From Nephrocerus scutellatus (Eukaryota > Arthropoda > Insecta > Diptera > Pipunculidae), in the NCBI GenBank assembly GCA_947095585.1, contig OX352762.1, forward strand, positions 117,582,930 through 117,646,929: 64,000 nucleotides of DNA, given 5' to 3'. Below, piece by piece: positions 54,636 to 64,000 of this stretch. The position numbers were made by a program, and so were the translations under genes. Below the pieces are notes generated by a model that saw only the letters and a list, made by a program, of their open reading frames with translations, was not told the origin of the DNA and searched no databases. Within the stretch, counting starts at the first letter, position 1, and every line of letters begins with the position of its first letter.

Positions 54636-56015
54636 TCAAGGAAGCAAAAGCCATAGGAAGTAAATGGGGTCTCCAACCGCATATTACTCATTGGCTGTAC
54701 ACAGCAGTAGTCAGAGCCATTCTGCTATACGGTGTGGCTGTTTGGTGGACTGCATTAGATAAAGCGATCAATCGCGACAAACTAAGCAGAGTCCAAAGAT
54801 CAGCTTGTCTTTGTGTGAGTGGTGCGCTTCGTACAACTCCCTCTAATGCACTGGACATTCTGCTCAACCTTGCTCCACTCGACATCTTCGGCAGACAACT
54901 GGCTGCAAGCGCGGCTACTCGCCTCAGAGCAATCTCTCAGTGGACCGTGAATGATTTCGGCCACTCTTCTTCTATCCTGAATTCAGTCAGGACCCCACTT
55001 GTCAATCTAGACTATACAATTCCGCAGCTCCACTTCAACAAAAACTTCCAGGTTACCATCCCCTCCAGGTCTTCTTGGGAGGAAGGTATCTACTTGGAAA
55101 ATGAAGGAATTAATTTCTATACAGACGGGTCGAAAACTGATGAAGGGGTTGGCGGAGGTGTATTTTCAAAAAGACTAAATCTAAGTCTCTCGTTCCGTCT
55201 TCCTGATTACCAGGCGGAAATCATGGCTATTAAGGAAGTGTTGTCTTGGCTGAAGAGTAATATCATATCTGTTAAGGATATCCACATTTTCTCGGATAGC
55301 CAGGCTGCGCTAAAGTCCTTGGAATCTGTCTCCACTAATTCAATACTACTGGCCTGGAACTGCCGATAGTCTCTTGAGGAGATGGCGGAGCAGTTCAACA
55401 TTCACCTGTGCTGGGTTCCGGGGCATAGAGACATTCCTGGTAACTGTATGGCCGATGAACTCGCCAAACATGGAACAACACTACCCCTATTGCCTGTATA
55501 TGGTTCACTAGGCATGCAGATCGTTACGTGCAAACTCATGTTTAAACGGGATGCTATATTAAAAACTAAATATAGATGGTCAAACGGTACAACTTGCATA
55601 GCAACGAAGCAGATCTGGCCCAAGCTGGATCCGAAGCGCTCCAAGTAATTGATCTCTCAAAACAGACTGCACATTAGTATAGTAGTATAGTAGTATAGTA
55701 TAGTATAGTATAGGTGTCATAACAGGACACTGTATCATAGGCAAGCATTCAGAAAGTCTGGGAGTCTTTTCCAAGGATTTCTGCAGAAGCTGCATGGATG
55801 AGGAGGAGGAGGAAACCACTCTACATCTACTTTGTACGTGCCCAGCTCTCTCGAATAGGTCGAATAGGCGGAAGCTCCATCTGGGAGCGTTCTTTTCTAA
55901 CGATCTCAACGATCTAAACCAAATTGACATTATTGCGCTTCATGCGAAGCTCCAACTGGTTAAACGAGTAGGCGTGGGATTGTTTAGATCCTTGTGGTAT
56001 CACAACGGACCTTGA
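54636..56015 (+). pseudogene. LOA/I-like ORF2 C-terminus: RT end, RNase H, Cys/His motif
   Basis: IGSKWGLQPHITHWLYTAVV and RAILLYGVAVWW (54650-54760) end the RT. RNase H: INFYTDGSKT (first Asp), YQAEIMAIKEVLSWL (Glu), IHIFSDSQAALKSL (Asp), then after a TAG stop at 55367-55369, WVPGHRDIPGNCMADELAKH (final Asp), all four catalytic acids kept. A TAGTA-repeat expansion at 55677-55712 shifts the frame before GVITGHCIIG and CRSCMDEEEEETTLHLLCTC, the C-terminal zinc motif, ending at 56015. Only one stop and one frameshift separate it from an open frame. Confidence 0.88.
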
Positions 56016-56062
56016 TGGTTTAAGTGCGTCGGTCTTGACTGACGGCCACCTAACCTAACCTA
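54636..56062 (+). mobile_element. LOA/I-like retrotransposon, 5'-truncated, with 12-bp target duplication
   Basis: ACATATTTGTGA occurs at 54624-54635 and 56063-56074. The body encodes the C-terminal RT, RNase H and zinc motif, then a short 3' region and a CCTAACCTAACCTAAC tail (56049-56064; the last two bases overlap the duplication). About 1.43 kb, so the upstream endonuclease and most of RT were lost at insertion. The perfect duplication indicates a recent event for its state of decay. Confidence 0.88.
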
Positions 56063-56469
56063 ACATATTTGTGAGCCTCGAGACCTTTCGAGATATTGTT
56101 TAAGTTTCAAGCTTTTTACCTCTCCTCCTGTACTTCTGGGCTCTCACCGAGTATATACTACTTTACTTTAAAAATAGAATGGAAATGCTTAACTCCATCT
56201 GATGTTGTTTCATACACTTTTTGGATCACATATCACTACAACTCTTTAGTGATAGAATCAATATCTTTACAACCAGGGTCCTGCCTTCTTCCTGGCCAAC
56301 CGCAAAAAATCTGTCCACTTGTCCCGATTTCGAGCCAATGTTATCAGCAAAGTTGATATTTTTAAGGCTACGATCTCAGATCAAGCTAGTAGACGCGTGT
56401 ACGCGTAAATTTAAACTTTCTATATTTATCTCTTTAAGAATTTAATTCAATTTGTTTTGGTAATTTAAC

Positions 56470-56600
56470 GGCAAACATACTGGTGTTCCACAAGGCTCTG
56501 TCTTGCCTCCAGCACTTTTTCTCTTCTTTTTCTTTCTTGTTATCAACGATCTCATTCGTGGTTCACATCATTTATGCATTAACTACAGGTTTTATATATC
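56470..56600 (+). pseudogene. Reverse transcriptase motif shred
   Basis: GKHTGVPQGSVLPPALFLFF then VINDLIRG is the motif 4 region of a non-LTR RT (usual form GVPQGSVLSPxLFLLFINDL). Homology ends before a catalytic box. A second such isolated piece lies at 46805. Confidence 0.7.
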
Positions 56601-56624
56601 AATTATAAAGAAACACCCTGTATA

Positions 56625-57120
56625 ATAGATTGCAGGCAGCGAGGGAATTTTTTCCCTATATACATACCTCGTACAATAAATTGTTTTGCAAATGTTAGCT
56701 TTGTATTTATGCGAGATAATCTTATCTGTTGCACTGTCGGACGTCATCCTTTCTTAACTCCATACATACCTACATACATATGTACACAAAAACGATCGAT
56801 CGATCGACTTCACGATACTAAGTGATTTGATTTCTTTGTTTGATTGGTAATGTTTTAGTGTACAGCTGACTATGTGATTGCCTGTGATACACTATGACTA
56901 TTGAAGCTCTCTATAACACACATCTTCAGGAGTCTGTGTGTTCCATAATTACTTCCGTAATAATAGCGTCGATAATACTTTAACCCGAAATAACCAAATT
57001 TTTTTGATATCACAAACACTAACTGGCTTTTTTTTTTTTAAACGAGGTGCTATTAATGAAAACCCCCATTGTTTTGTCAATTGTTATTTATTTTTGTCCA
57101 ACCACCAACTTTGCATTCCT
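56625..57120. other. No gene recognised
   Basis: ATACATACAT-type simple sequence and AT-rich DNA; a CGATCGATCGATCG run near 56793. Confidence 0.5.
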
Positions 57121-57124
57121 TTTT

Positions 57125-57530
57125 AACCACCTTCCACACGACTTAGAGAGCTGAAATTTTGTGAGTGTCTAAGTCCAAAATGGCATTTTTTTTATTCCGA
57201 GTATGACGCGTGTCGCGTGTGGCGCGTATGATGGGTTGAAAAAAAATTTTGTTCGACTTCTTTGAGGTTCTTTTTAACCAACTTCCTCACGACCTAGAGT
57301 GCTGAAATTTTGTAAGTGTCTTAGTCAAAATAGCATTTTTTACATTCCGAGTATGACGCGTGACAAGTGTCGCGTGTGGCGCGTGTGGCACGTGTGACGG
57401 GTTGAAGAATTTTTTTTCGAATTTTTTGAGGTCCTTTTCAACCAACTTTCACACGACCTAGCGAGCTGCAATTTTGTGAGTTTCTAAGTCCAAAATAGCA
57501 TTTTTTATATTCCGAGTATGACGCGTGCCA
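57125..57530. repeat. Minisatellite family F, three units
   Basis: Units start AACCACCTTC (57125), AACCAACTTC (57276) and AACCAACTTT (57440), periods 151 and 164. Each has ACACGACCTAGAGAGCTGAA, ATTTTGTGAGTGTCTAAGTC, CAAAATAGCATTTTTT, ATTCCGAGTATGACGCGTG and a GC-rich (GTGTSRCGC)n block. The third stops abruptly at the junction with RT homology at about 57530. Confidence 0.88.
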
Positions 57531-57534
57531 TTCG

Positions 57535-57990
57535 CTTACGCCGAACGCTGTGTAAAGCCAGTGCACCAACTCTGCTTTCGAACCCAATTTTTCACCGATA
57601 ACGTTTGTACATTATTCGACTTATTTACTAGTTCTCTATTGTTAGGTTTCCAGCTTAGTTTCCCGTTGAAGATCGTACCAAGAAATCTTGCTTTATCAGC
57701 CAAAACTAAGTAGATACCATTCAACGTTGGAGGAGCAACTGTTGGGATTTTATATTTTCTGGTGAAAAGGACTAACTATGTCTTGTTCGGGTTTACACCC
57801 ATACCGCATTTTTCGAAGATTTTGTAACGATTGAAAGGGCATGCATTATGCATAAATTTCTTAATCATTCTAAGGTATTTCCTTAAGACAGCTAACGCTA
57901 CATCATCAGCTTACGCGATAACTTTTAATCCTTCCCTTTCCAGTTACGTTATTGATTACTATGTTCCATAGGAGAGGTGTTCTTACTAGA
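57535..57990 (-). pseudogene. LOA/I-like reverse transcriptase fragment, minus strand
   Basis: From 57990 down: PLLWNIVINNVTGKGRIKSY, ADDVALAV (57925-57895, catalytic pair kept), MGVNPNKT and LVLFTRKYKIP (57800-57750), then frame 57724-57536 LVLADKARFLGTIFNGKLSW, KPNNRELVNKSNNV. This order is that of a LOA-type RT palm and beyond. It stops exactly where the family F array ends. Different copy and sequence from the 21790/26955 family (TRKYKIP rather than TNKRKL). Confidence 0.8.
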
Positions 57991-57999
57991 CAGCTTTAT

Positions 58000-59840
58000 C
58001 AAAAACTGCATATTTCTCTCTTAATAAGTACTCACAACATTAGATCATCCAACTGATTGATTCATCATACTAACAATAAAGTACAAAATCTTTCTTTTTT
58101 CTCTGAAATGACATTCACACAAACACAACACACAAATGTCACATTGACATTTGCAAGAAAACTTACTCGATAACGTCAATTATTATTTATGTAGTTAGAA
58201 GTATATACTTTGACAGAGCTGTTATAAGAATTTACGAGTAATTAGCTAAAGTGCTTTAGACGAACGAGAAGCAGGCCGACAAAATAGCGCCAAAACTCTA
58301 CGCTTAGTGAGTATCTTTTTCAATTTCTAGATACTATTTTATAATACAAAATGCTATAACACATGCGATATATCAGAGTAATGATTACAAGATAAGAAAC
58401 TCTTATTGACAGGACGGAGCAATAAATTATCTATGAGTTTTATTAGCGGGCGACTGAATGTCTACTATGAGAGTGTAACAAGCCCCTTCGTCATCACCAG
58501 CGTCATCAATATTTTAAACTCTATTGAGGTAGGTATACATACGTAGATATAGAACATACAATAAAAATGTTATGATTTTATTACATATTACATATTTATC
58601 TACCATTCAAAGTTAAACTGTCAAAAAAGTGCGAAAGATATAGATACATCCATACATATAAAAGATGACAAACCCGATTTAATCAAATGAATTTCGAGAC
58701 CGCAATTGTCACGTCAATGGATGTACTGTACGTCACATTAGATAAGGGCATTCTGAATAGATGAATAAATAGATACTCATTGCGGAACAAAAGGGAAACC
58801 TCGATATATCAACATAATCGTCACTGTGACCGAAACACATGCAAACCTATACTAATACAGTTTGTATTACAATACTCATCCATCCAAACAACAACAAAAC
58901 AAAAAAAAACAAAATATTACCTATAGTTACCATAATTCGGTAGATGGATGCACTTTGGCAATTCCGGGTAGACTCGATAGATATAATTATACATAATGCA
59001 ATAGATATAAAACGAAAAGGTACGCAAGCGACACTCAAGTGTGGCAGGGTGATTCCGTCCGAGTTGATTTATCCTGCATTTTCATCACACAATGTTCTGA
59101 ATCTAAATGTTATGCAAGTGCCGCCGATGCCAAGCCGTATCTACATCAACACATGTATAATAGTATTACTACACCTTATAAGCGGCTTCAGATACAGATA
59201 CACAAAGTGTGTTAGTTTTTTTAAACAGAACTATGGTAGAATAACAAAATGTTCAAAAATGCGTCGCAGTAGACGACTCACCAGAGAGATGAAAATGAAC
59301 ACCACACGTACAAGACGTCACCGACGACGATCGACGACGAATCGAATGGAATCGAATCGATGTCGCGTCGTCAAGTTGGCGCCGTCACACACACACACAC
59401 TCACTATCTAATATAACAAAAACAGCAATAATGGCTGAACTGAATAAAACTGAACCGAGCAACGAACACGGCAAGATGACGTCAGGAAGAGGATAAGTAC
59501 GGAAAGAGAACGAAGCACAAAGTTATACAAAAATAAAATAAAAACAGCAAATGGGTCGAGATACGAATTGAACTGCAACTGAGGTCAGCCAAAGTGCACG
59601 CAGATCTGAGCTTGAGCATAAGTAGCGAGAGTAATCATAATGGTACGTAGTGACTTTTAGAGTTGCCATATTTCAATATATTCTTCTTATTTCCATGTCA
59701 ACTGAAAGAAGTTATTGCGTTTGGGTTTTTTTTTGTGAAACATGAATGAAGGTTGAAAATTAACTGTCAAGGCAGCGCCACTTTTTCTATCGTCATTTTG
59801 GATCCACTTTTGGTTATTAGGATTATGGAATAATAATAGG
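58000..59840. other. No gene recognised; host-like DNA
   Basis: AT-rich, with ATAC and CA runs and a CGACGACG stretch near 59320. A 155-codon frame at 58944-59411 has a basic, low-complexity C-terminal half and no recognised domain; not called. Confidence 0.45.
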
Positions 59841-59845
59841 TAGAT

Positions 59846-60024
59846 TATTGCGAGCCCGAAGGTCGAAGCTAATAATCAGAGGACTAGAAAATTTTTCTAG
59901 CATACGTGTGTCGGTTTGTCGGCTTGTACGTTTGTTCGTTTGTCCGATTGTATATCGCGACTTCTACCAGTCAGAATTTTATGGGACTTGTTTTAAAACA
60001 ATTGGTATGCGCTTGGCTTGCGAT
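59846..60024 (+). mobile_element. Short repeat family D, copy 4 (best preserved)
   Basis: Starts ATTGCGAGCCCGAAGGTCGA, AGCTAATAATCAGAGGA, then TTTTTCTAGCATACGTGTGT, TTGTACGTTTGTTCGTTTGT, CGACTTCTACCAGTCAGAAT, GGGACTTGTTTTAAAACAAT and ends GCTTGCGAT. The ends form ATTGCGAGC and ATCGCAAGC as imperfect inverted repeats. 179 bp. Confidence 0.82.
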
Positions 60025-60207
60025 GCGTGACGCGTGTCTTTTTTTATTCATAGGGGTTTAGGATAATTATGGCAATTTTATAGGATTATTAATTAAGACA
60101 TGTTTACAATTTAATTTTTCGATCGATACTGACTATGTATATTATAGAATGAATATGGGATGGTTTTATGATGATTATAGGATAATTATGGAATTTTTAT
60201 AGAATGA

Positions 60208-60360
60208 CTAGCTGTTTCCGGGCGCTTCACTACCTGCACACAAGAACATTAACATTTTGTATTTCATATAGCCTGTAATCATAAAATACAACAAAACTTG
60301 CTTCTAGCACTGTTTGTATAAAATAAAATAACTGATAATCAGACTAAATACATTATCGGA
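60208..60360. repeat. Repeat family E, copy
   Basis: ACTAGCTGTTTCCGGGCGCT, TCACTACCTG, then ATATAGCCTGTAATC and GTTTGTATAAAATAAAATAA. It leads directly into the tandem array at 60362. Confidence 0.65.
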
Positions 60361-60361
60361 G

Positions 60362-60930
60362 AATATCTCGATTCAAGCGCCAACTACCAGGTCCAAAAAA
60401 ATATAAACTTATCGGAGTACCAAACGAACGCATAGTGTAAATATGGCTTCGTTTTACTTTTTACTTTTAGAAATAAACATTTTCAAAAATATCTCGACTT
60501 CAGCGCTTGGTACTCAAAAAAGAGATAAAGATTTAGGGTCACAAACCGAACATATGGTGTAAATTGAGCTTGAATGAGTCCAGGTGTGATGTTCTTATAT
60601 TCATATTCATATTCAGCAATATCTCCACTTCAGCGCCATCTACCGAGTCCAAAAAAAGGTGAACTTATAGGAGCACCAAACGAACTTATTGCGTGAATAT
60701 TGCTTCGATACGTCGATATATGATATATACGATAAGAATATCTCAACTCCAGCGCCACTTTCCGGGCCAAAAAGAGATACATAAACATTCAAAAGCATCA
60801 ATCGAACATATTGTGTGTATATGGCTTCGATACGTCGATCCACGAATATATCAACTCCAGCGCCACCTACCGGGCTGAAAAAAATACATAAACATTCAGA
60901 AGGACCAAGGTGTAATGTGTGAATATGGCT
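60362..60930. repeat. Degenerate tandem repeat, five units of ~108-130 bp
   Basis: Units begin AATATCTC (60362, 60488, 60618, 60737) or AATATATC (60845). Each has AACTCCAGCGCCACCTACCG, GGYCCAAAAAAA, ATAAAC, a CCAAACGAAC-like block and GTGTRAATATGGCTTCGAT. Divergence is considerable. Non-coding. Confidence 0.85.
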
Positions 60931-60949
60931 TTAATGTCTAGTGGTTAAG

Positions 60950-62685
60950 GCGTGATGCTATAACAGCGATATGCACCAACCCGCCAAAGGCCAAACCAAA
61001 TTTTTGTAAATATCTGTACTTCAACAAAGTGATTCTTATTGAAAAAGTGCACTCGAAAATATAGGTTCTAATATAAACAAAAAACCTGACTACTACTATC
61101 CACTACTACTACGAATCCAAAAATAACGAGTCATTAAAGATCATCACTAGTGACAGTCTATAAACATAACAAGTTTCATTAAAAGTCCTGGCGCCGTTTC
61201 AGAGATAAAATAATCCTGGCATTTACAAAAAAAATAACTGTCACCCTGTATTGATGCCCCAAGAAAAATACTCATACTTTTAAATGCAGTTTTAGAAAAC
61301 CAAGCGGCAGCTATTGTCATTGTCTGAGTACTGTATATAAATTCTAGACAGACTCGGAATCCCTTTCTTTTGTGTTGCCTCTCCTTTGTTTCTAATCGGG
61401 TCACGGGCTCGGTGGTGGTGTGCTTGAGTTAGTTCTTCAGCTGTGTGTTGTTAACATCTAACACTGTAGGTATATGCTGCTCTGATGATTCCCTTCGCAT
61501 AGACACATGACTACATGTAATAGGAGAAGTTCCAGGAGAATTCCCTGCACTTGCTATGGTAAATGTTGTGTGATTATGATTCCCACAGTTCTCACAGCTA
61601 TATACGTACACGTTACACAAACGCCTCTCTCACATACGCTTTATGAAAACAGGATTTGCCTTGTAAGGAAAAAAAGGTGCGCCTGTTCGGTAATGACGTA
61701 CTGGTACCTACCTACTTGGCGTGTCTATCTGTCTGGCGGACGACGCCAGCTGTATATGGAGTTCCTTACGATTGAAAGGACACATTACATTCACTTGACG
61801 TTCAGCGCAGATAGCACAGAGCACAGATTTTTGCGGGTCACTGTCTGCTGAGGAGTCTGACTGTTAATCCCTTTATAGTTCTTTAGAATCCTTCAAGGAA
61901 GTAAAGAAAAAAAGAAAGAGAAGCAGGTATTTTTTTTGTGGAACTCCACATAACTATGGGTTGATTGTCATGCTTTTCTTTAGGATACCGGTTAAAAGGA
62001 CAAAATTTTGCTTTGATAATGTCTATACATATATGTATATCATTTCTATTCAGAAAAGTTACTATCTGACACGCCTTTCAAAAACTCTTTAAATCAAAAG
62101 AATCGATTTTGTGTCTCTGTGAATACTAAACACCTTTGTAAGGGTTTTTCAATAGGGACATATCGATTTTGTATTTTAATACAAATGCACTCTCAAACAT
62201 TTTGTATGATCTGTTAATGTCAAAACGTCAGTCAATGTTTACTTTTTTATTAAAAATTACTACCGAATTTCTGAGTCTGTGCCCGCAACTTTTCTGAGCG
62301 CTTACTCCAATTTTCGGTCGTAATATTCATCCCACCAGACAGACCGTGCTTACTAGAATGGCAGAAATTCGAGTCAACATATTCACTTCTGAATGTTCCT
62401 GTGCCAGTGAGACAACGCACCGGTCGAAGTACCGCAAATATCGCAGCCTACACCCTTACAGGATATAACTAACTCAAGAACTGTAGCCTCTTGAACATTG
62501 GAAGCCGACATTTATCCGATTGGACGCTGCAAAAGTTCGGTTATGTCTTTATTAAAAACCCCCTTATGTATGTCGTTACTGATGCCGGAAAAGGCTTAAA
62601 GAAATATGAATTAAAATTAAAAGTCGAAATTGAAAATTTGGAAGTTACCATGTGCGAATAACAATGCAGTCCTGATGAACATACC
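60950..62685. other. No gene recognised
   Basis: Includes a 114-codon frame at 61507-61851 without recognised motifs. A tRNA-like TAGTGGTTAAGGC at 60938-60950 has no B box. Remainder AT-rich. Confidence 0.4.
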
Positions 62686-62689
62686 ATTT

Positions 62690-62823
62690 TTCGAATTCTT
62701 GTGTGTTTCCTGTTCAGACATAGCTCAGAGAACAACGACACGACAAACAAACGTATAAACGTACATCCGTACATCTGTACATCATTATTTGAGTGGGACG
62801 AACCCTGCTTTCGGGCTCGCAAT
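62690..62823 (-). repeat. Repeat family D-like end, partial
   Basis: Ends CTTTCGGGCTCGCAAT like copies 1 and 2 and has a stretch of CAAACGTATAAACGTACATC that corresponds to the GTACGTTTG block. The other end is not recognisable. Confidence 0.45.
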
Positions 62824-62964
62824 AATAATTTTCCGGTGTCTGTCTGTCTGTCGGTTTATATGTCATTTTGTCACACTTTTATCTTTCTAATGCTGTTAGT
62901 TAGCGCTACCATACACGTTTTTGCGGTAGAACTTCTCCGGGGGCAGGTCATGGAGGGTGTACTG

Positions 62965-63300
62965 ATAGGTTCATAAGGAGTCTTGATGGGTCTTGAGGGG
63001 GGTATTGATAGGGTCTTGGGGTCTTGGGGTGATTTTGAGGGGATCTTTAGGTGGTTTTTTGATGGTCTTAAGTGGGGACTTGAGATCGTCTTGATAGAGT
63101 CTTAAGGGGTTCTTGAATGGGGCCTTGAGTGAAGTCTAGAGGGGGTTTTTAGAGGGTCTTGAGTAAGGTTTGAGTGGGTCTTGAGAGTGTCTTGAGGGAG
63201 TCTGAGATGAGTCTTGAGGTGGGTGTTAAGAGGGGTCTTAGAGGGGGTTCTGAGGGTGGCTTGAGGTTCTGAGGGGGTTCTGTGAGGAATATCGAGGAAT
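62965..63300. repeat. Degenerate G-rich minisatellite (GGGTCTTGA-type)
   Basis: About 330 bp composed of variants of GGGTCTTGA and GGGGTCTTGAG, with frequent runs of three to five G on the plus strand. No period is strict. Non-coding. Confidence 0.88.
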
Positions 63301-63332
63301 ATGTGTGGAATATCGAGGGGGTTAAAGGGTTC

Positions 63333-63461
63333 TTAATGGAAACCTGTGATATTTGGGGCTTAAAAAATCACAAATATTAAAAGAACCACGCGAAGCATTT
63401 GAGGTTAAAAATAAATTAAAAACCAACATTTTAAGCCTCAAATATATTAGATTTCCATTAA
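63333..63461. repeat. 30-bp imperfect inverted repeat with 69-nt loop
   Basis: TTAATGGAAACCTGTGATAT then TTGGGGCTTA (63333-63362) and, reverse-complemented, TTAATGGAAATCTAATATAT then TTGAGGCTTA (63461-63432). Most positions pair. It may be a small MITE or the stem of a transcribed hairpin. Confidence 0.8.
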
Positions 63462-63569
63462 CAACATTCCAGAAATTTTATTTTATTTTATAAGAGCTGC
63501 TCTGGATCTACCACCTATTTTATTTTCTACCTTTTGGGGGCTAGTTGTGTCTCAAAAAAGGTTCTTTTT

Positions 63570-63750
63570 TAAATTGTCTCTATTAACTTCGCTTGCCAGT
63601 GACACGTCTGTCGGTCTGTCGTGGAATTTTAAACTCACTTCCCAAAGCCTGATTTTATTGAAATTAAAAATTCTTTTTGGTGTAACTGGGATTCGAACCA
63701 CGAACCTCCTGCTCAGTAGCCACGCGCACTTCCACTGAGCCACGGAGCCC
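63570..63750 (-). repeat. tRNA-derived sequence joined to a dispersed repeat border
   Basis: On the minus strand, TGGCTCAGTGG (63742-63732) fits the RNA polymerase III A box and GGTTCGAATCC (63699-63689) the B box, 33 nt apart, starting with GGGCTCC at 63750. The anticodon and acceptor arms do not fold well, so it is a tRNA-derived SINE head or tRNA pseudogene. On the other side, 63570-63660 (CTCTATTAACTTCGC, CACTTCCCAAAGCCTGATTT, TATTGAAA) matches the left border of the family G copy at 45870. Confidence 0.6.
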
Positions 63751-64000
63751 ACAATATCGTGCTTTAGTCCAACTTAAAAACAGAAAAGTTTTTCAATATT
63801 GCGTATCTTCATAATATTTCCAGTGAAACCAACATAAAACAACGGGCTCAAGTGTTAACCACCACCTAACTCGTCACAAATTATTGCTATTCCCAAAAGT
63901 AATTCAATCGACGGGCGGCAGGCATGCTTCGCAGTTTGCACCATAATATCTTCACGCCAGGCAATTATACAGATACGGCGATAAGATCCAAAAACTGGCT

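Larger units (their letters stand above)
54111..56624. mobile_element. Probable DNA transposon with 15-bp inverted ends, containing a LOA/I-like insertion
   Basis: TATACAGGGTGATTC at 54111-54125 and, reverse-complemented, TATACAGGGTGTTTC at 56624-56610. This differs at one base. ACAGGGTG ends with TA outside fit the Tc1/mariner group. The interior contains the LOA/I-like copy with target duplication (54636-56062) and an RT motif (56470-56600), so the element has been disrupted; no transposase was recognised. The pairing of the two ends at this distance is an inference. Confidence 0.45.

Noticed and set aside
58944..59411. 155-codon open frame
   Set aside because: No domain; the C-terminal half is an Arg/Thr low-complexity stretch from CGACGA and CA repeats.
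60938..60965. tRNA-like TAGTGGTTAAGGC
   Set aside because: No B box or cloverleaf downstream.

Overview
This is AT-rich, intron- or intergenic-type animal DNA. There are no operons, no ribosome-binding-site spacing and almost no long open frames. CAA/ACA runs, tandem minisatellites, and Jockey, R1, RTE and LOA/I-like non-LTR retrotransposons together with mariner and hAT remnants point to an insect. A fly (Diptera, perhaps one with a large repeat-rich genome) is the best guess from the overall texture, but species and family cannot be fixed from the sequence.

One locus is clearly coding: a 4,956-bp Jockey-clade retrotransposon (7468-12423). It has a perfect 13-bp target-site duplication, an intact gag-like ORF1 (7691-9235, three zinc knuckles) and an intact ORF2 (9223-12150, endonuclease plus reverse transcriptase). 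The two frames overlap by 13 nt. It looks recent and possibly still mobile.

The rest is largely a transposon graveyard. Left part (1-7.3 kb): dispersed repeats, a MITE nested in one of them, a decayed hAT transposase and a mariner shred. 12.4-16 kb: low-complexity host-like DNA without a recognisable gene. 16-24 kb: repeat families, RTE fragments on both strands and a minus-strand LOA/I-like RT-RNase H remnant. 24.0 kb: a possible host first exon (TATA box, ATG, perfect splice donor) on the minus strand. 27-30.4 kb: an internally deleted LOA/I-like copy, a deleted mariner and a near-complete decayed mariner with inverted repeats and TA duplications. 34.6-37.1 kb: a plus-strand R1-like element split by a minus-strand LOA/I-like insertion. 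39.2-40.8 kb: a second R1-like remnant whose catalytic aspartate pair is broken. 43.5-49.5 kb: minisatellite, RTE 3' and 5' fragments, mariner. 50.4-53.4 kb: a decayed Jockey-like element containing a seven-copy tandem array built from a piece of its own reverse transcriptase. 54.1-56.6 kb: a LOA/I-like copy with a 12-bp target duplication and a CCTAA tail, lying between inverted repeats of a probable DNA transposon. 57-64 kb: minisatellites, a G-rich array, a hairpin and a tRNA-derived sequence.

The genes do not form a cooperative system; the logic is repeated insertion, nesting and local amplification. The most novel-looking items are the RT-derived tandem array, the well-preserved Jockey element with its overlapping frames and non-poly(A) tail, and the RT-to-RNase H deletion derivative. 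All protein assignments are from motif recognition by eye; no database search was run.
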